From NCBI GenBank assembly GCA_945788625.1, contig CALZMQ010000016.1:1-64000 (forward strand): 64,000 nucleotides of DNA, in the 5' to 3' direction. A program made the translations under genes and the position numbers. This DNA comes from an uncultured Woeseiaceae bacterium (GTDB lineage Bacteria > Pseudomonadota > Gammaproteobacteria > Steroidobacterales > Woeseiaceae). The notes beneath the pieces are model-generated. The model had not been told where the DNA came from, did not search any database, and was given only the letters and a program-made list of their open reading frames with translations. This document shows positions 52,867-61,534 of this stretch, piece after piece. How positions within the stretch are numbered: position 1 is the first letter of the stretch; each line of letters starts with the position of its first letter.

Positions 52867-53748
52867 ATGAACGCTGCGACGATTTACCGGCCGGAAGTGA
52901 CCCGTGCAACGCGCGAATATTCCATTCGCGGCTCGACGTATTGCGTTTACGAGTGGGGCGACCCGGACGCGCCGCTGCTCATGTACTTGCATGGCTGGGG
53001 TGACACCGGGTCCACATTTCAGTTCGTTGTCGACGCGCTGAAGCGGGAATGGCGCATCGTCGCGCCGGACTGGCGCGGATTCGGCCGATCCTCCTGCGAA
53101 TGTGCCAGCTACTGGTTTCCGGACTACCTGGCCGATCTGCACGCCCTGCTCGAAATCTACTCGCCGCAGGATCCGATCCGACTGATCGGTCACAGTATGG
53201 GCGCGAACGTCGCGTCGCTGTTCGGTGGGACTATGCCTGAGCGAGTGCGGGCGTTGGTCAACATAGAAGGATTCGGCCTCACCGACTCGGACCCGGCGGC
53301 AGCGCCCGAGCGTTATCGCACCTGGATCGAGATGGGCGCCAGCGGAACGAGTTTCTCCGAATATACGGACATCTCGGCGCTGGCACGGCGCATCGGCAAA
53401 CGCCATCCCGGCATGGGCGTGGCTGAAGCCATGTTCGTCGCAGCAGAATGGGCGGAGGTGAGTTCCGACGGCGTCGTGCGGCTCCGCGCGGACCCGCGCC
53501 ACAAGCTGCCGAACCCGGTGCTGTACCGGCGCGCGGAAGCGGAGGCCTGCTGGCGGGCGATACGCGCCGACACCCTGCTGGTCGCCGGCGCGGACAGCAC
53601 GTTCTTCATCGACAACGAGGGCGAGGTGACCGCGATGTTCCCGGCCGCAAACTTACGTCTGATTGACGGCGCCGGTCATATGCCGCATTTCGAAGCACCC
53701 GCCGGGCTGGCCGCGGCCATCGAGGAATTTCTGCAAGCAACCTTGTAA
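52867..53748 (+). CDS. Alpha/beta hydrolase
   Basis: 293 residues from ATG 52867; an in-frame ATG at 52765 would add a non-conserved leader. YLHGWGDTGSTF (oxyanion region), DWRGFGRSS, the nucleophile GHSMGANVAS (Ser about 121), acid within AGADSTFFIDNEG, and base in GAGHMPHFEAP. The cap domain between them is alpha-helical. The family is broad (esterases, epoxide hydrolases); the substrate is not inferable. It ends 30 bases before the LexA-box-bearing helicase gene. Confidence 0.88.
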   Translation: MNAATIYRPEVTRATREYSIRGSTYCVYEWGDPDAPLLMYLHGWGDTGSTFQFVVDALKREWRIVAPDWRGFGRSSCECASYWFPDYLADLHALLEIYSPQDPIRLIGHSMGANVASLFGGTMPERVRALVNIEGFGLTDSDPAAAPERYRTWIEMGASGTSFSEYTDISALARRIGKRHPGMGVAEAMFVAAEWAEVSSDGVVRLRADPRHKLPNPVLYRRAEAEACWRAIRADTLLVAGADSTFFIDNEGEVTAMFPAANLRLIDGAGHMPHFEAPAGLAAAIEEFLQATL

Positions 53749-53758
53749 ATACATCCAG

Positions 53759-53778
53759 TACTGTATAAAAATACAGAT
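53759..53778. promoter_or_regulatory. LexA (SOS) box upstream of the helicase gene
   Basis: TACTGTATAAAAATACAGAT has the core CTG-N10-CAG (53761-53776) and matches the E. coli consensus except for the central and last bases. It is 18 bases upstream of the GTG start of the UvrD-like helicase, so it likely overlaps its promoter and confers SOS induction. Confidence 0.85.
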
Positions 53779-53796
53779 TTGCGCAGGGAGGTTGCC

Positions 53797-55728
53797 GTGC
53801 AGCAGGCAGAGCAGGAAGTCGATCACCTGGCCGCGCTGAATCCCGCGCAGCGGCTGGCCGCCGCGTACGGTGAGTCCAGCGATGGCAAAAGGTTTCATGC
53901 CGGGCCCTTGCTCGTCATTGCGGGCGCCGGCACCGGCAAGACGATGACGCTCGCGCACCGCGTCGCGCATCTCCTGATCTCCGGCATCAGCCCTGAGCGC
54001 GTCCTGCTGCTCACCTTCACGCGCCGTGCGGCACAGGAGATGACACGTCGCGTCGAGGCGATCGTGCGGACGACGACGCGGGATTCACAGGCGCGGCCGC
54101 TGCCGTCAGGCGGGCTGCCATGGTCGGGCACGTTTCATTCCGTCGCGAATCGCCTGCTACGGCGTTACGCCCGCAACCTGGGCCTTGACCCGGGTTTTTC
54201 CGTATTGGACAGGGGCGATGCGGCGGACGTCATGGATGTCGTGCGCCACGAACGAAAATTGACGCGAACGGCGCGACGCTTTCCCAAAAAAGATACTTGC
54301 CTGGCGATTTATTCGCGCTGTGTGAACACGCAGAAATCCTTGAGCGATATCCTGCAAGACACTTATCCATGGTGTTCCGACTGGGCGGATGAGCTGTCGG
54401 AACTGTTCAGGTACTACGTGCTAAGGAAGCAACAGAGCCAGGCGCTCGATTATGACGACCTCCTGCTGTACTGGAGTCACCTGGTGGCCGAAGCGGAGTT
54501 TGCGTCCGAGATCGGGTCCTGGTTCGACCACGTGCTCGTTGACGAATACCAGGACACCAATCTCGTCCAGGCGCGGATTCTCAACGCTCTCAAGCCCGAC
54601 GGCGCGGGTGTTACGGTCGTCGGCGACGACGCGCAATCGATCTACTCGTTTCGCGCAGCCGAAGTCGAGAACATCCTCGGTTTTCCCGACCAGTACATGC
54701 CATCCGCGCAGGTGATAACGCTCGAGCAGAATTATCGTTCGACGCAGCCGATACTCGACAGCGCGAACTGCCTGATCGCGGAAAGCGACCGGCAGTATCG
54801 TAAAAACCTGTTTTCGGACCGCAAGGACGGCGTGCGGCCCTGCTACGTCACCGTCGAGGACGGCGATGCGGAGGCCGAATACGTCGTCACCGAGATTTTG
54901 AAAAATCGCGAACTCGGTATCGAGCTGAAGCAACAGGCCGTGTTGTTTCGCGGCTCGCATCACAGCGACCGATTGGAAATCGAATTGCTGCGCCGGAATA
55001 TCCCCTACGTCAAATACGGAGGTTTGAAATTTCTCGAGGCGGCGCATGTCAAGGACCTGTTGTCGGTCCTTAAATGGGCGGAGAATCCGAAAAACGAGGT
55101 TGCCGCGAATCGCGTCCTGAAGTTGCTTCCCGGGATGGGCCCGGCCAATGCCAGGCGATGCTTCGAACACGTTACGGCCGCCGGCTACGCGCTATCGTCT
55201 TTGCGCGAATTCCGGCCGCCAGCGGCGGCGGCACGGGAATGGTCCGATTTCTGCACGATGCTGGAATCCCTGTCTGCCGTGGAGGTCGCCGATCGCGGTT
55301 GGCAGACACAGGTGACACAGGTACGCCACTGGTACCAGCCACAGCTCGAGCGGCTTTATGACGGCGTCGATACGCGCGAGGCGGATCTCGAGCAGCTCGA
55401 ACAGATCTCCGGTCGCTACCCGACACGCGAACGATTCCTCACCGAACTGACGCTCGACCCGCCGAGTGCCGCGGGCGATCTCGCCGGCGATCCTTTTCTG
55501 GACGAGGACTACCTGATTCTGTCAACTGTGCATTCGGCAAAAGGCCAGGAGTGGGATGCCGTCTTCGTGCTGAATGTATCGGATGGCAACTTCCCGTCCG
55601 AATTCGCGACCGGCAAGCCTGAGATGATCGAAGAAGAAAGGCGGCTGCTGTACGTAGCGATGACGCGGGCGAAGCAGTCCTTGTCGCTGCTCGCCCCGCT
55701 GCGTTACCACGTGACCCAGCAACGGTGA
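53797..55728 (+). CDS. UvrD/Rep-like ATP-dependent DNA helicase, 3' end frameshifted
   Basis: SF1A 3'-5' helicase with Walker A IAGAGTGKT, LTFTRRAAQEMTRR, the DExx motif VDEYQDTN, GDDAQSIYSFR, the Q/R motif LEQNYRST, TVHSAKGQEWDAVF and VAMTRAK. 643 residues from the GTG at 53797 (CAGGGAGG upstream); a TTG at 53779 directly abuts the LexA box and is less likely. The frame ends at 55728 in HVTQQR, but the conserved C-terminal tail continues in the +1 frame to 55888, so the gene carries an indel or sequencing error. DNA repair under SOS control is the likely role. Confidence 0.9.
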   Translation: MQQAEQEVDHLAALNPAQRLAAAYGESSDGKRFHAGPLLVIAGAGTGKTMTLAHRVAHLLISGISPERVLLLTFTRRAAQEMTRRVEAIVRTTTRDSQARPLPSGGLPWSGTFHSVANRLLRRYARNLGLDPGFSVLDRGDAADVMDVVRHERKLTRTARRFPKKDTCLAIYSRCVNTQKSLSDILQDTYPWCSDWADELSELFRYYVLRKQQSQALDYDDLLLYWSHLVAEAEFASEIGSWFDHVLVDEYQDTNLVQARILNALKPDGAGVTVVGDDAQSIYSFRAAEVENILGFPDQYMPSAQVITLEQNYRSTQPILDSANCLIAESDRQYRKNLFSDRKDGVRPCYVTVEDGDAEAEYVVTEILKNRELGIELKQQAVLFRGSHHSDRLEIELLRRNIPYVKYGGLKFLEAAHVKDLLSVLKWAENPKNEVAANRVLKLLPGMGPANARRCFEHVTAAGYALSSLREFRPPAAAAREWSDFCTMLESLSAVEVADRGWQTQVTQVRHWYQPQLERLYDGVDTREADLEQLEQISGRYPTRERFLTELTLDPPSAAGDLAGDPFLDEDYLILSTVHSAKGQEWDAVFVLNVSDGNFPSEFATGKPEMIEEERRLLYVAMTRAKQSLSLLAPLRYHVTQQR

Positions 55729-55888
55729 CAAGCACGTCTACGGCGCCCGCAGCCGGTTTATGTCGGAGCCATTGCTGGCCACCATGAAGAAAGAATTTCG
55801 CGGCAGACCGGAGGCGGAGTCCGGGCGCTTTACCGTACGCTCGGACAAGCACATTGACGTAGGCGCGCGCATGCGGGAAATGTGGTGA
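55724..55888 (+). pseudogene. Out-of-frame C-terminal tail of the helicase
   Basis: The +1 frame from 55724 reads GDKHVYGARSRFMSEPLLAT and continues to RMREMW, then TGA at 55886. GDxHVYGxRSRF is the ordinary ending of this helicase group, directly joining the HVTQQ that ends the main frame. Restoring the frame gives about 697 residues. An ATG at 55760 lies in this tail, so gene callers may report a 42-residue hypothetical protein here; I do not think it is separate. Confidence 0.75.
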
Positions 55889-55890
55889 TG

Positions 55891-55919
55891 AAAAAAAGGC
55901 GGTGGCAATAGCCACCGCC
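55891..55919 (-). terminator. Rho-independent terminator (minus strand)
   Basis: GGCGGTGGC (55898-55906) pairs with GCCACCGCC (55911-55919) around AATA; on the minus strand the stem is followed by seven T (55897-55891). It ends transcription of the secreted-protein gene at 55952-56476 and sits just after the helicase tail of the other strand. Confidence 0.9.
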
Positions 55920-55951
55920 AGTCGCTACGAAACAAACAGCATAAGGGATGG

Positions 55952-56476
55952 TTAGTTTGTTACGTCAACCTCTTTCCTGATGATCCGGACCTCGCGCACG
56001 CCGTGAACGCCGGCGACATCGTCGATATCAAATTCGTGGTCCGCGATGACCGTCACGTCGTCGGCGTCACCGGTCTTGATGATCCTGACTTTCTTTGCCG
56101 CGTCGACCACGACGACGTCGGATACTGCAGGGTCAATGTGTATCTCGTGCTCGCCATGCAGGCCTGCGATTTCATGCAGTTCTGCGAGTTCGATAGTCTT
56201 GCCGTCCAGGTCGAACTCGAATCCGCTCTCGGTGCGCGTCACGTTCGCCATATTGCCGTCGGCATCGGTCAGCGTCCGCACTTCCCCGACAGCCATGTCC
56301 TGCAGCTCGAATCCTTCGTCATGGCTGTCGAAGGTAAATGTTTGTTGCGTCGCTACCTGTCCGTCGCCGCTTTCGTCGACATCGATCGCGATGCGTGTCC
56401 GGTGCTGCTCACCGGCCATGGTGGCCGTTGCCAGCAGGCCCGCCCAAATCAAAACCACAAACTTGCTGAATGCCAC
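55952..56476 (-). CDS. Exported acidic protein of unknown function
   Basis: 174 residues: a signal peptide (FVVLIWAGLLATATMAG) and a strongly acidic mature part rich in Asp/Glu/His with repeated short strands (DEGFELQDMAVGEVRTLTDADGN, FDLDGKTIELAELHEI, HGEHEIHIDPAVSDVVVVD). No cysteine is present. The composition suggests a small periplasmic beta protein, possibly ion-binding. No homologue is recognised. A terminator follows. Confidence 0.65.
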   Translation of the reverse strand: MAFSKFVVLIWAGLLATATMAGEQHRTRIAIDVDESGDGQVATQQTFTFDSHDEGFELQDMAVGEVRTLTDADGNMANVTRTESGFEFDLDGKTIELAELHEIAGLHGEHEIHIDPAVSDVVVVDAAKKVRIIKTGDADDVTVIADHEFDIDDVAGVHGVREVRIIRKEVDVTN

Positions 56477-56578
56477 GATTATTCCCCTGGGTTATTAGCT
56501 GATTTTCTGCATGTACGGATATTTGATGCGCCAGCTCGCGGAATGGTTGCAATCCAAAAGGAATAAGAGCCTGACACG

Positions 56579-58096
56579 TCAGGAAAGGAATATCGCGTAG
56601 GCCGGATTGTCGCTCTCTTCCCAGTGCGGGTAGCCGAGTTCCCGAAGATGCGCCTCGAGTTCGTCCGTTTCTTCCTGCGGTACGTCGATGCCGGCGAGAA
56701 TGCGGCCGTGATCCGAGCCGTGGTTTCGATAGTGAAACAGGCTGATGTTCCAGTCGGTCCCGATTGCGTTCAGGAAGTCGAGCAATGCGCCGGGACGCTC
56801 CGGGAATTCGAAGCGAAACATGCGTTCGTTGCTCACGGCCGGCGAGCGTCCGCCGACCATGTGACGAACATGCAACTTGGCCATTTCGTTATCGCTCAGG
56901 TCCTCGACCGGGAAGCCCGCCTCGCGCAATTGCCCGATGAGTTCGATGCGTTCCGTCATTCCGTTGCTGAGCTGGATGCCGACAAATATATGAGCCTTTT
57001 TCTGATCCGCATAGCGGTAATTGAACTCGGTGATACCGCGGCGCCCGACAGCCTCGCAGAAGCGCCTGAAGCTGCCGGGTTCTTCCGGAATCTCTGCTGC
57101 GAGCAACATCTCGGTCTGCTCGCCAATGGCGGCGCGTTCGGCAATGTGCCGCAGACGGTCGAAGTTGACGTTGGCGCCGCAGCTGATCGTCACGAGGGTC
57201 TGCCCGACGATGCCGTTCTCGGCGACGTACTTTTTCGCTCCCGCCACGGCCAGGCCGCCGGCGGGTTCGACGATTGACCGCGTATCCTCGAAAATATCCT
57301 GGATACCGGCGCAAATCTGGTCGGTGTCGACGGTGATGATTTCATCGACGAATTGCCGGCACAGGCGAAACGTCTCATCGCCCACCCGGCGAACGGCCAC
57401 GCCGTCGGCGAATATGCCGACGTGCTCGAGTGTCACGGGCTCGCCTGCAGCAAGAGACTCTTTCATCGCCGCCGAATCCTGCGGTTCGACTCCGACGATA
57501 CGTATGCCGGGCCGATGATGCTTCACCCAGGTGGCGATGCCGGCGATCAGCCCGCCGCCGCCGATGGGTACGAAAATCGCATCGATGTCGCCGTCTTCCT
57601 GACGCAAAATCTCGGCGCCGATCGTGCCCTGTCCGGCGATCACGTAGGGGTCGTCGAACGGATGAATGAAAACCAGGCCTTCCTTTGCTGCCAACGCGCG
57701 CGCGTGCGCGTACGCGTCGTCGTAAGCGTCGCCATGCAGTACGACGTCGCCGCCCAGCGCCCGAACCGCGTCCGTCTTGATCGTGGGTGTGGTGACGGGC
57801 ATCACGATTACCGCGCGCACCGCTCGCTCGCGTGCTGCCAGCGCGACACCCTGGGCGTGATTCCCGGCGGAGCTGCAGATGACACCGCGCGCAAGCTCGG
57901 CCGCTTCGAGGTTCGCGATCTTGTTGTACGCACCGCGCAACTTGAACGAAAACACGGGCTGCAGGTCTTCGCGTTTCATCAGGATACGGTTGTTCAGGCG
58001 GGCCGACAGGTTGACGGCCTGCTCCAGCGCCGACTCGACCGCGACGTCATAGACTTTCGCGTCACGAATCATTTCGAGGTATTCAGCAGGGTTCAT
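56579..58096 (-). CDS. ilvA: Threonine ammonia-lyase (biosynthetic)
   Basis: PLP-dependent deamination of threonine to 2-oxobutanoate, first step of isoleucine synthesis. 505 residues: PLP-lysine in FSFKLRGAYNKI, SSAGNHAQGVALAA, GGGGLIAGIA, and two C-terminal ACT-like regulatory domains (about 325-410 and about 415-500; RFCEAVGRRGITEFNYRY, FEFPERPGALLDFL) that give isoleucine/valine allostery. Length matches E. coli IlvA (514). Divergent from the dihydroorotase gene. Confidence 0.95.
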   Translation of the reverse strand: MNPAEYLEMIRDAKVYDVAVESALEQAVNLSARLNNRILMKREDLQPVFSFKLRGAYNKIANLEAAELARGVICSSAGNHAQGVALAARERAVRAVIVMPVTTPTIKTDAVRALGGDVVLHGDAYDDAYAHARALAAKEGLVFIHPFDDPYVIAGQGTIGAEILRQEDGDIDAIFVPIGGGGLIAGIATWVKHHRPGIRIVGVEPQDSAAMKESLAAGEPVTLEHVGIFADGVAVRRVGDETFRLCRQFVDEIITVDTDQICAGIQDIFEDTRSIVEPAGGLAVAGAKKYVAENGIVGQTLVTISCGANVNFDRLRHIAERAAIGEQTEMLLAAEIPEEPGSFRRFCEAVGRRGITEFNYRYADQKKAHIFVGIQLSNGMTERIELIGQLREAGFPVEDLSDNEMAKLHVRHMVGGRSPAVSNERMFRFEFPERPGALLDFLNAIGTDWNISLFHYRNHGSDHGRILAGIDVPQEETDELEAHLRELGYPHWEESDNPAYAIFLS

Positions 58097-58257
58097 TGCA
58101 CAGCGATACGGTGGTCACGAGGTCGGTTATCGCACACCGCGCGGCCCGCCGCAAAGTGTGCTTGATGGTTGCCATGGTAATCAACGCCTGACCCTTTCAT
58201 AATGCAGGCCACTTGTCGTACTGACGACGCGAATCGATGCAGAAGGGGCATGACCCG

Positions 58258-59598
58258 TTGAGCAGCTTGCTGATTACCAATGCACGCCTTGTGAATGAGG
58301 GACAGGTGCGCGATGTGGATGTGCTGGTCGAGGGTGCCAGGATCGCCCGCATCGGATCAGGCGTGACGGCCCCGGAAGGCGTGGACGTCATCGATGCCGC
58401 GGGCAAGTACCTGATGCCCGGCATGATCGACGACCAGGTGCATTTTCGCGAGCCGGGAATGACCCACAAGGGCGACCTTGCGACGGAATCGGCCGCGGCG
58501 GCCGCAGGCGGAATAACGAGCTTCATGGACATGCCGAACGTCAGTCCGCAGACGACGACACGGCAGGCGCTCGCCGACAAATATGGCATTGCGGAAGGTC
58601 GCTGCACGGCAAATTACGGGTTCTACTTCGGCGCGACCAACGGCAACATCGAGGAGGTCAAGGCGCTGCAGGTAGGTGAGGCCTGCGGTATCAAGGCATT
58701 CATGGGGGCCTCGACGGGCGACATGCTGGTCGACGATCCCGATGTACTGGAGAAGTTGTTCGAGCACGCGAGGGTCATGGTCGTCACGCATTGCGAGCAC
58801 TCTCCCACGATCTGGGAAAACGAAGCGAAAGCGCGTGCCGAATTCGGGGAAGACGTGCCGTTTGCCGAGCACCCGAACATTCGGTCGGCGGCAGCCTGTA
58901 TCGCGTCTTCGAAACTGGCCGTCGATCTCGCCACGCGCCACGACGCCCTGCTGCACATTCTTCACCTGACGACCGCCATCGAGATGGACCTGTTCTCGAG
59001 GGCACACCGTTCCGAAAAGCGCATTACCGCTGAGGTGTGCGTGCATCACCTGTGGTTCGACGAATCCCGCTACGAAGAGCTCGGGTCGAGAATCAAGTGC
59101 AATCCGGCAATCAAGAGCGCCAGAGACAGGCTAGCGTTGTTAGCGGCGCTGAACGACGGGCGAATCGACGTGATTGCAACGGACCATGCGCCGCACACAG
59201 CCGAGGAGAAGTCCGCCAGCTATTTCAAGGCGCCGGCCGGCCTGCCGCTCGTGCAACACGCCTTGCTGACCTTGTTCGATCTCGTCGCGGACGGCCAGAT
59301 CAGTGTCGAGTTACTTGTCGATCGCGCGTGCCATGCGCCCGCGGACCTGTTTGGAGTGGGTCAGCGCGGGTACGTTCGTGAAGGTTGGTTCGCCGATCTC
59401 GTGCTTGTCGATCCGGGTACGCCTCACGCGGTTTCCAGGTCGAACCTGTTGAGCAAGTGCCAATGGTCACCCTTCGAGGGCCACGAGTTTTCGGCGACGA
59501 TCGACACCACGATCATCAACGGCGAAGTTGTGTACCGCAACGGGCGTCTCCTCGGAAACACAGCCGGCCGGCGCCTGGAGTTTTCGCGCGCGCGCTGA
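58258..59598 (+). CDS. pyrC: Dihydroorotase (class I-like amidohydrolase)
   Basis: Cyclises N-carbamoylaspartate in pyrimidine synthesis; metal-dependent amidohydrolase fold. 446 residues from TTG 58258, preceded by AGAAGGGG at 9 bases; an ATG at 58237 gives seven more residues without a ribosome site. Metal ligands: DDQVHFREPG (HxH-like pair), carbamylated Lys in CGIKAFMG, THCEH, HILHLTT, and Asp in ATDHAPHT. The DQVHFRE variant of the usual DxHVHxR and the length fit class I enzymes. Allantoinase is a less likely alternative. Confidence 0.88.
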   Translation: MSSLLITNARLVNEGQVRDVDVLVEGARIARIGSGVTAPEGVDVIDAAGKYLMPGMIDDQVHFREPGMTHKGDLATESAAAAAGGITSFMDMPNVSPQTTTRQALADKYGIAEGRCTANYGFYFGATNGNIEEVKALQVGEACGIKAFMGASTGDMLVDDPDVLEKLFEHARVMVVTHCEHSPTIWENEAKARAEFGEDVPFAEHPNIRSAAACIASSKLAVDLATRHDALLHILHLTTAIEMDLFSRAHRSEKRITAEVCVHHLWFDESRYEELGSRIKCNPAIKSARDRLALLAALNDGRIDVIATDHAPHTAEEKSASYFKAPAGLPLVQHALLTLFDLVADGQISVELLVDRACHAPADLFGVGQRGYVREGWFADLVLVDPGTPHAVSRSNLLSKCQWSPFEGHEFSATIDTTIINGEVVYRNGRLLGNTAGRRLEFSRAR

Positions 59599-59611
59599 GA
59601 CCCGCCGAAAC

Positions 59612-59639
59612 TGTTTACTTTCCCTCCGATCCCGTTATG
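59612..59639 (+). promoter_or_regulatory. Candidate promoter of the 2-oxoacid oxidoreductase operon
   Basis: TTTACT (59612-59617) and TATGCT (59634-59639) are spaced 16 bp, about 65 bases upstream of the ATG at 59706. The match is modest and the only one in the gap after the dihydroorotase gene. Confidence 0.3.
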
Positions 59640-59705
59640 CTAGCGCCCAATAACGGGACCCCAATGTATACCGGCCACCAGGGACCAGACCGGTCTGTCA
59701 TCTGA

Positions 59706-61523
59706 ATGAAGCCAACAGATACCAGCAACCCCGATTACTTCCACAAGGTCGTGGACTGCCAGTGGGGTTGTCCCGCTCACACCGATGTACCTGCGTATAT
59801 ACGCATGATCGCCCAGGGGCGCTTCAGCGATGCGTACATGGAGAATCGCAAATCGAATGTGTTCCCGGGGATTCTCGGCCGCGTCTGTGACCGTCCCTGT
59901 GAACCCGCCTGCCGACGTGGCCGCGTCGAGGAAAAGCCGGTTGCAATCTGCCGTCTCAAGCGCGTTGCTGCCGATCATCGCGACGACATAAGGGACCGGC
60001 TGCCCAGGGCCCCGGATAACAGCAACGGCAAGAAGATCGCGCTGATCGGCGCCGGATGCGCATCACTGACGGTCGCAAACGATCTGCGGCCACTCGGGTA
60101 CGACGTTACGATCTTCGAGGCGCTCGACACCACGGGCGGCCTCATGCGCACAAATATTCCTCAGTTCCGCCTGCCGCCGAAGGTCCTGGACGAAGAAATC
60201 GACTACATCCTCGACATGGGCGTCGACCTGAAATTGAACCACCGCATCGAGAGTCTCAAAGCACTGCTCGATGATGGCTTCGATGCCGTTTTCGTCGGTA
60301 CCGGAGCGCCGCGCGGGAAGAACCTGGAGATTCCGGGCCGCTACGATTCCGATCGCATACACATCGGCATCGACTGGCTGGAGTCCATAGCGTTCGAGCA
60401 TACAAAGAGCGTCGGCAAGAACGTCCTTATCATCGGCGTCGGCAACACGGCGATGGACTGCTGCAGATCCTCGTTACGGCTCGGTGCCGAAAACGTCAAA
60501 GTCATGGCGCGTAAACCGCGCGGATTCTTCAAGGCGTCGGACTGGGAACTCCAAGATGCCGAAGAAGAAGAGGTGGAGATCCTCGTCAATCATTCGCCCA
60601 GGGAATTCGTCATCGAAGACGGCAAACTCGTCGGGATGCGATTCGAGTTGATGGAGTACAACGTCGACGAGAAGGGCCGAATCGACCGCGGCACGGTAAC
60701 CGGCGAGAAGTTCATACCTTGCGACGATGTCGTACTGGCTATTGGACAAGACAATGCCTTCCCATGGATAGAGCGCAATATCGGCATCGAATTCAATGAA
60801 TGGGATTGTCCTGTCGTCGATGAGACGACGATGATGTGTACGCGCAAGGGCGTGTTCTTCGGCGGCGATTCCGCGTTCGGCCCGAAGAATATCATCTGGG
60901 CCGTGGAACACGGCCACCAGGCAGCCATTTCGATACACAAACATTGCCACGACAAAGACATCGAAGATCGCCTGCCGATGGGGCTGAACCTCGCCAGCCA
61001 GAAAATGGGCATGCACGAGTGGAGTTTCTCCAACGATTACAATCCGGCGGCGCGGCGCCTGATGCCGCACGTCGATCTCAAGCAACGATTCAAGAAACTC
61101 AATATAGAAGTCGAACTCGGGTTCACCGTCGAGCAAACTATCGAAGAGGTGGAGCGCTGCCTGAATTGCGATATGCAGACGGTGTTTACCGAAAAGCTGT
61201 GTATCGAATGCGACGCCTGTGTCGACATTTGCCCGGTGAACTGCCTGACGATCACGGACAATGGCGAGGAATCGGAATTGCGCACGCGACTCTCAGCGCC
61301 TGCCGACAATCATGAACAGACGCTCTATGTTTCCGCCGGTTTGCCACAAACGTCCCGCGTGATGGTCAAGGATGAAGACCTGTGTGTGCATTGCAGCCTT
61401 TGCGCCGAGCGCTGCCCGACCGGCGCATGGGATATGCAGAAGTCCACGATTCTCATTCCGTACGCGAGCGACGAAGCGAGTGATGAGCAACCCACGACCG
61501 CCGCTGGCGGATCGGGCGCGTAG
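59706..61523 (+). CDS. FAD/NAD(P)- and Fe-S-containing subunit of the 2-oxoacid oxidoreductase (GltD-like)
   Basis: 605 residues. An N-terminal Fe-S helical domain as in glutamate synthase small subunit/dihydropyrimidine dehydrogenase (CQWGCPAHTDVP, RVCDRPCEPACRRG), then FAD (LIGAGCASLTVANDLRPLGYDV) and NAD(P) (VLIIGVGNTAMDC) Rossmann folds. Two C-terminal [4Fe-4S] ferredoxin sites follow (CIECDACVDICPVNC and CVHCSLCAERCP). It precedes the oxidoreductase subunits by 11 bases. It probably passes electrons between NAD(P)H and the ferredoxin-type centre of that enzyme. Confidence 0.85.
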   Translation: MKPTDTSNPDYFHKVVDCQWGCPAHTDVPAYIRMIAQGRFSDAYMENRKSNVFPGILGRVCDRPCEPACRRGRVEEKPVAICRLKRVAADHRDDIRDRLPRAPDNSNGKKIALIGAGCASLTVANDLRPLGYDVTIFEALDTTGGLMRTNIPQFRLPPKVLDEEIDYILDMGVDLKLNHRIESLKALLDDGFDAVFVGTGAPRGKNLEIPGRYDSDRIHIGIDWLESIAFEHTKSVGKNVLIIGVGNTAMDCCRSSLRLGAENVKVMARKPRGFFKASDWELQDAEEEEVEILVNHSPREFVIEDGKLVGMRFELMEYNVDEKGRIDRGTVTGEKFIPCDDVVLAIGQDNAFPWIERNIGIEFNEWDCPVVDETTMMCTRKGVFFGGDSAFGPKNIIWAVEHGHQAAISIHKHCHDKDIEDRLPMGLNLASQKMGMHEWSFSNDYNPAARRLMPHVDLKQRFKKLNIEVELGFTVEQTIEEVERCLNCDMQTVFTEKLCIECDACVDICPVNCLTITDNGEESELRTRLSAPADNHEQTLYVSAGLPQTSRVMVKDEDLCVHCSLCAERCPTGAWDMQKSTILIPYASDEASDEQPTTAAGGSGA

Positions 61524-61534
61524 AGGACGCTGCC

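Noticed and set aside
55760..55888. 42-residue small ORF after the helicase
   Set aside because: Better explained as the frameshifted helicase C-terminus, since the preceding 12 codons also match the family tail.
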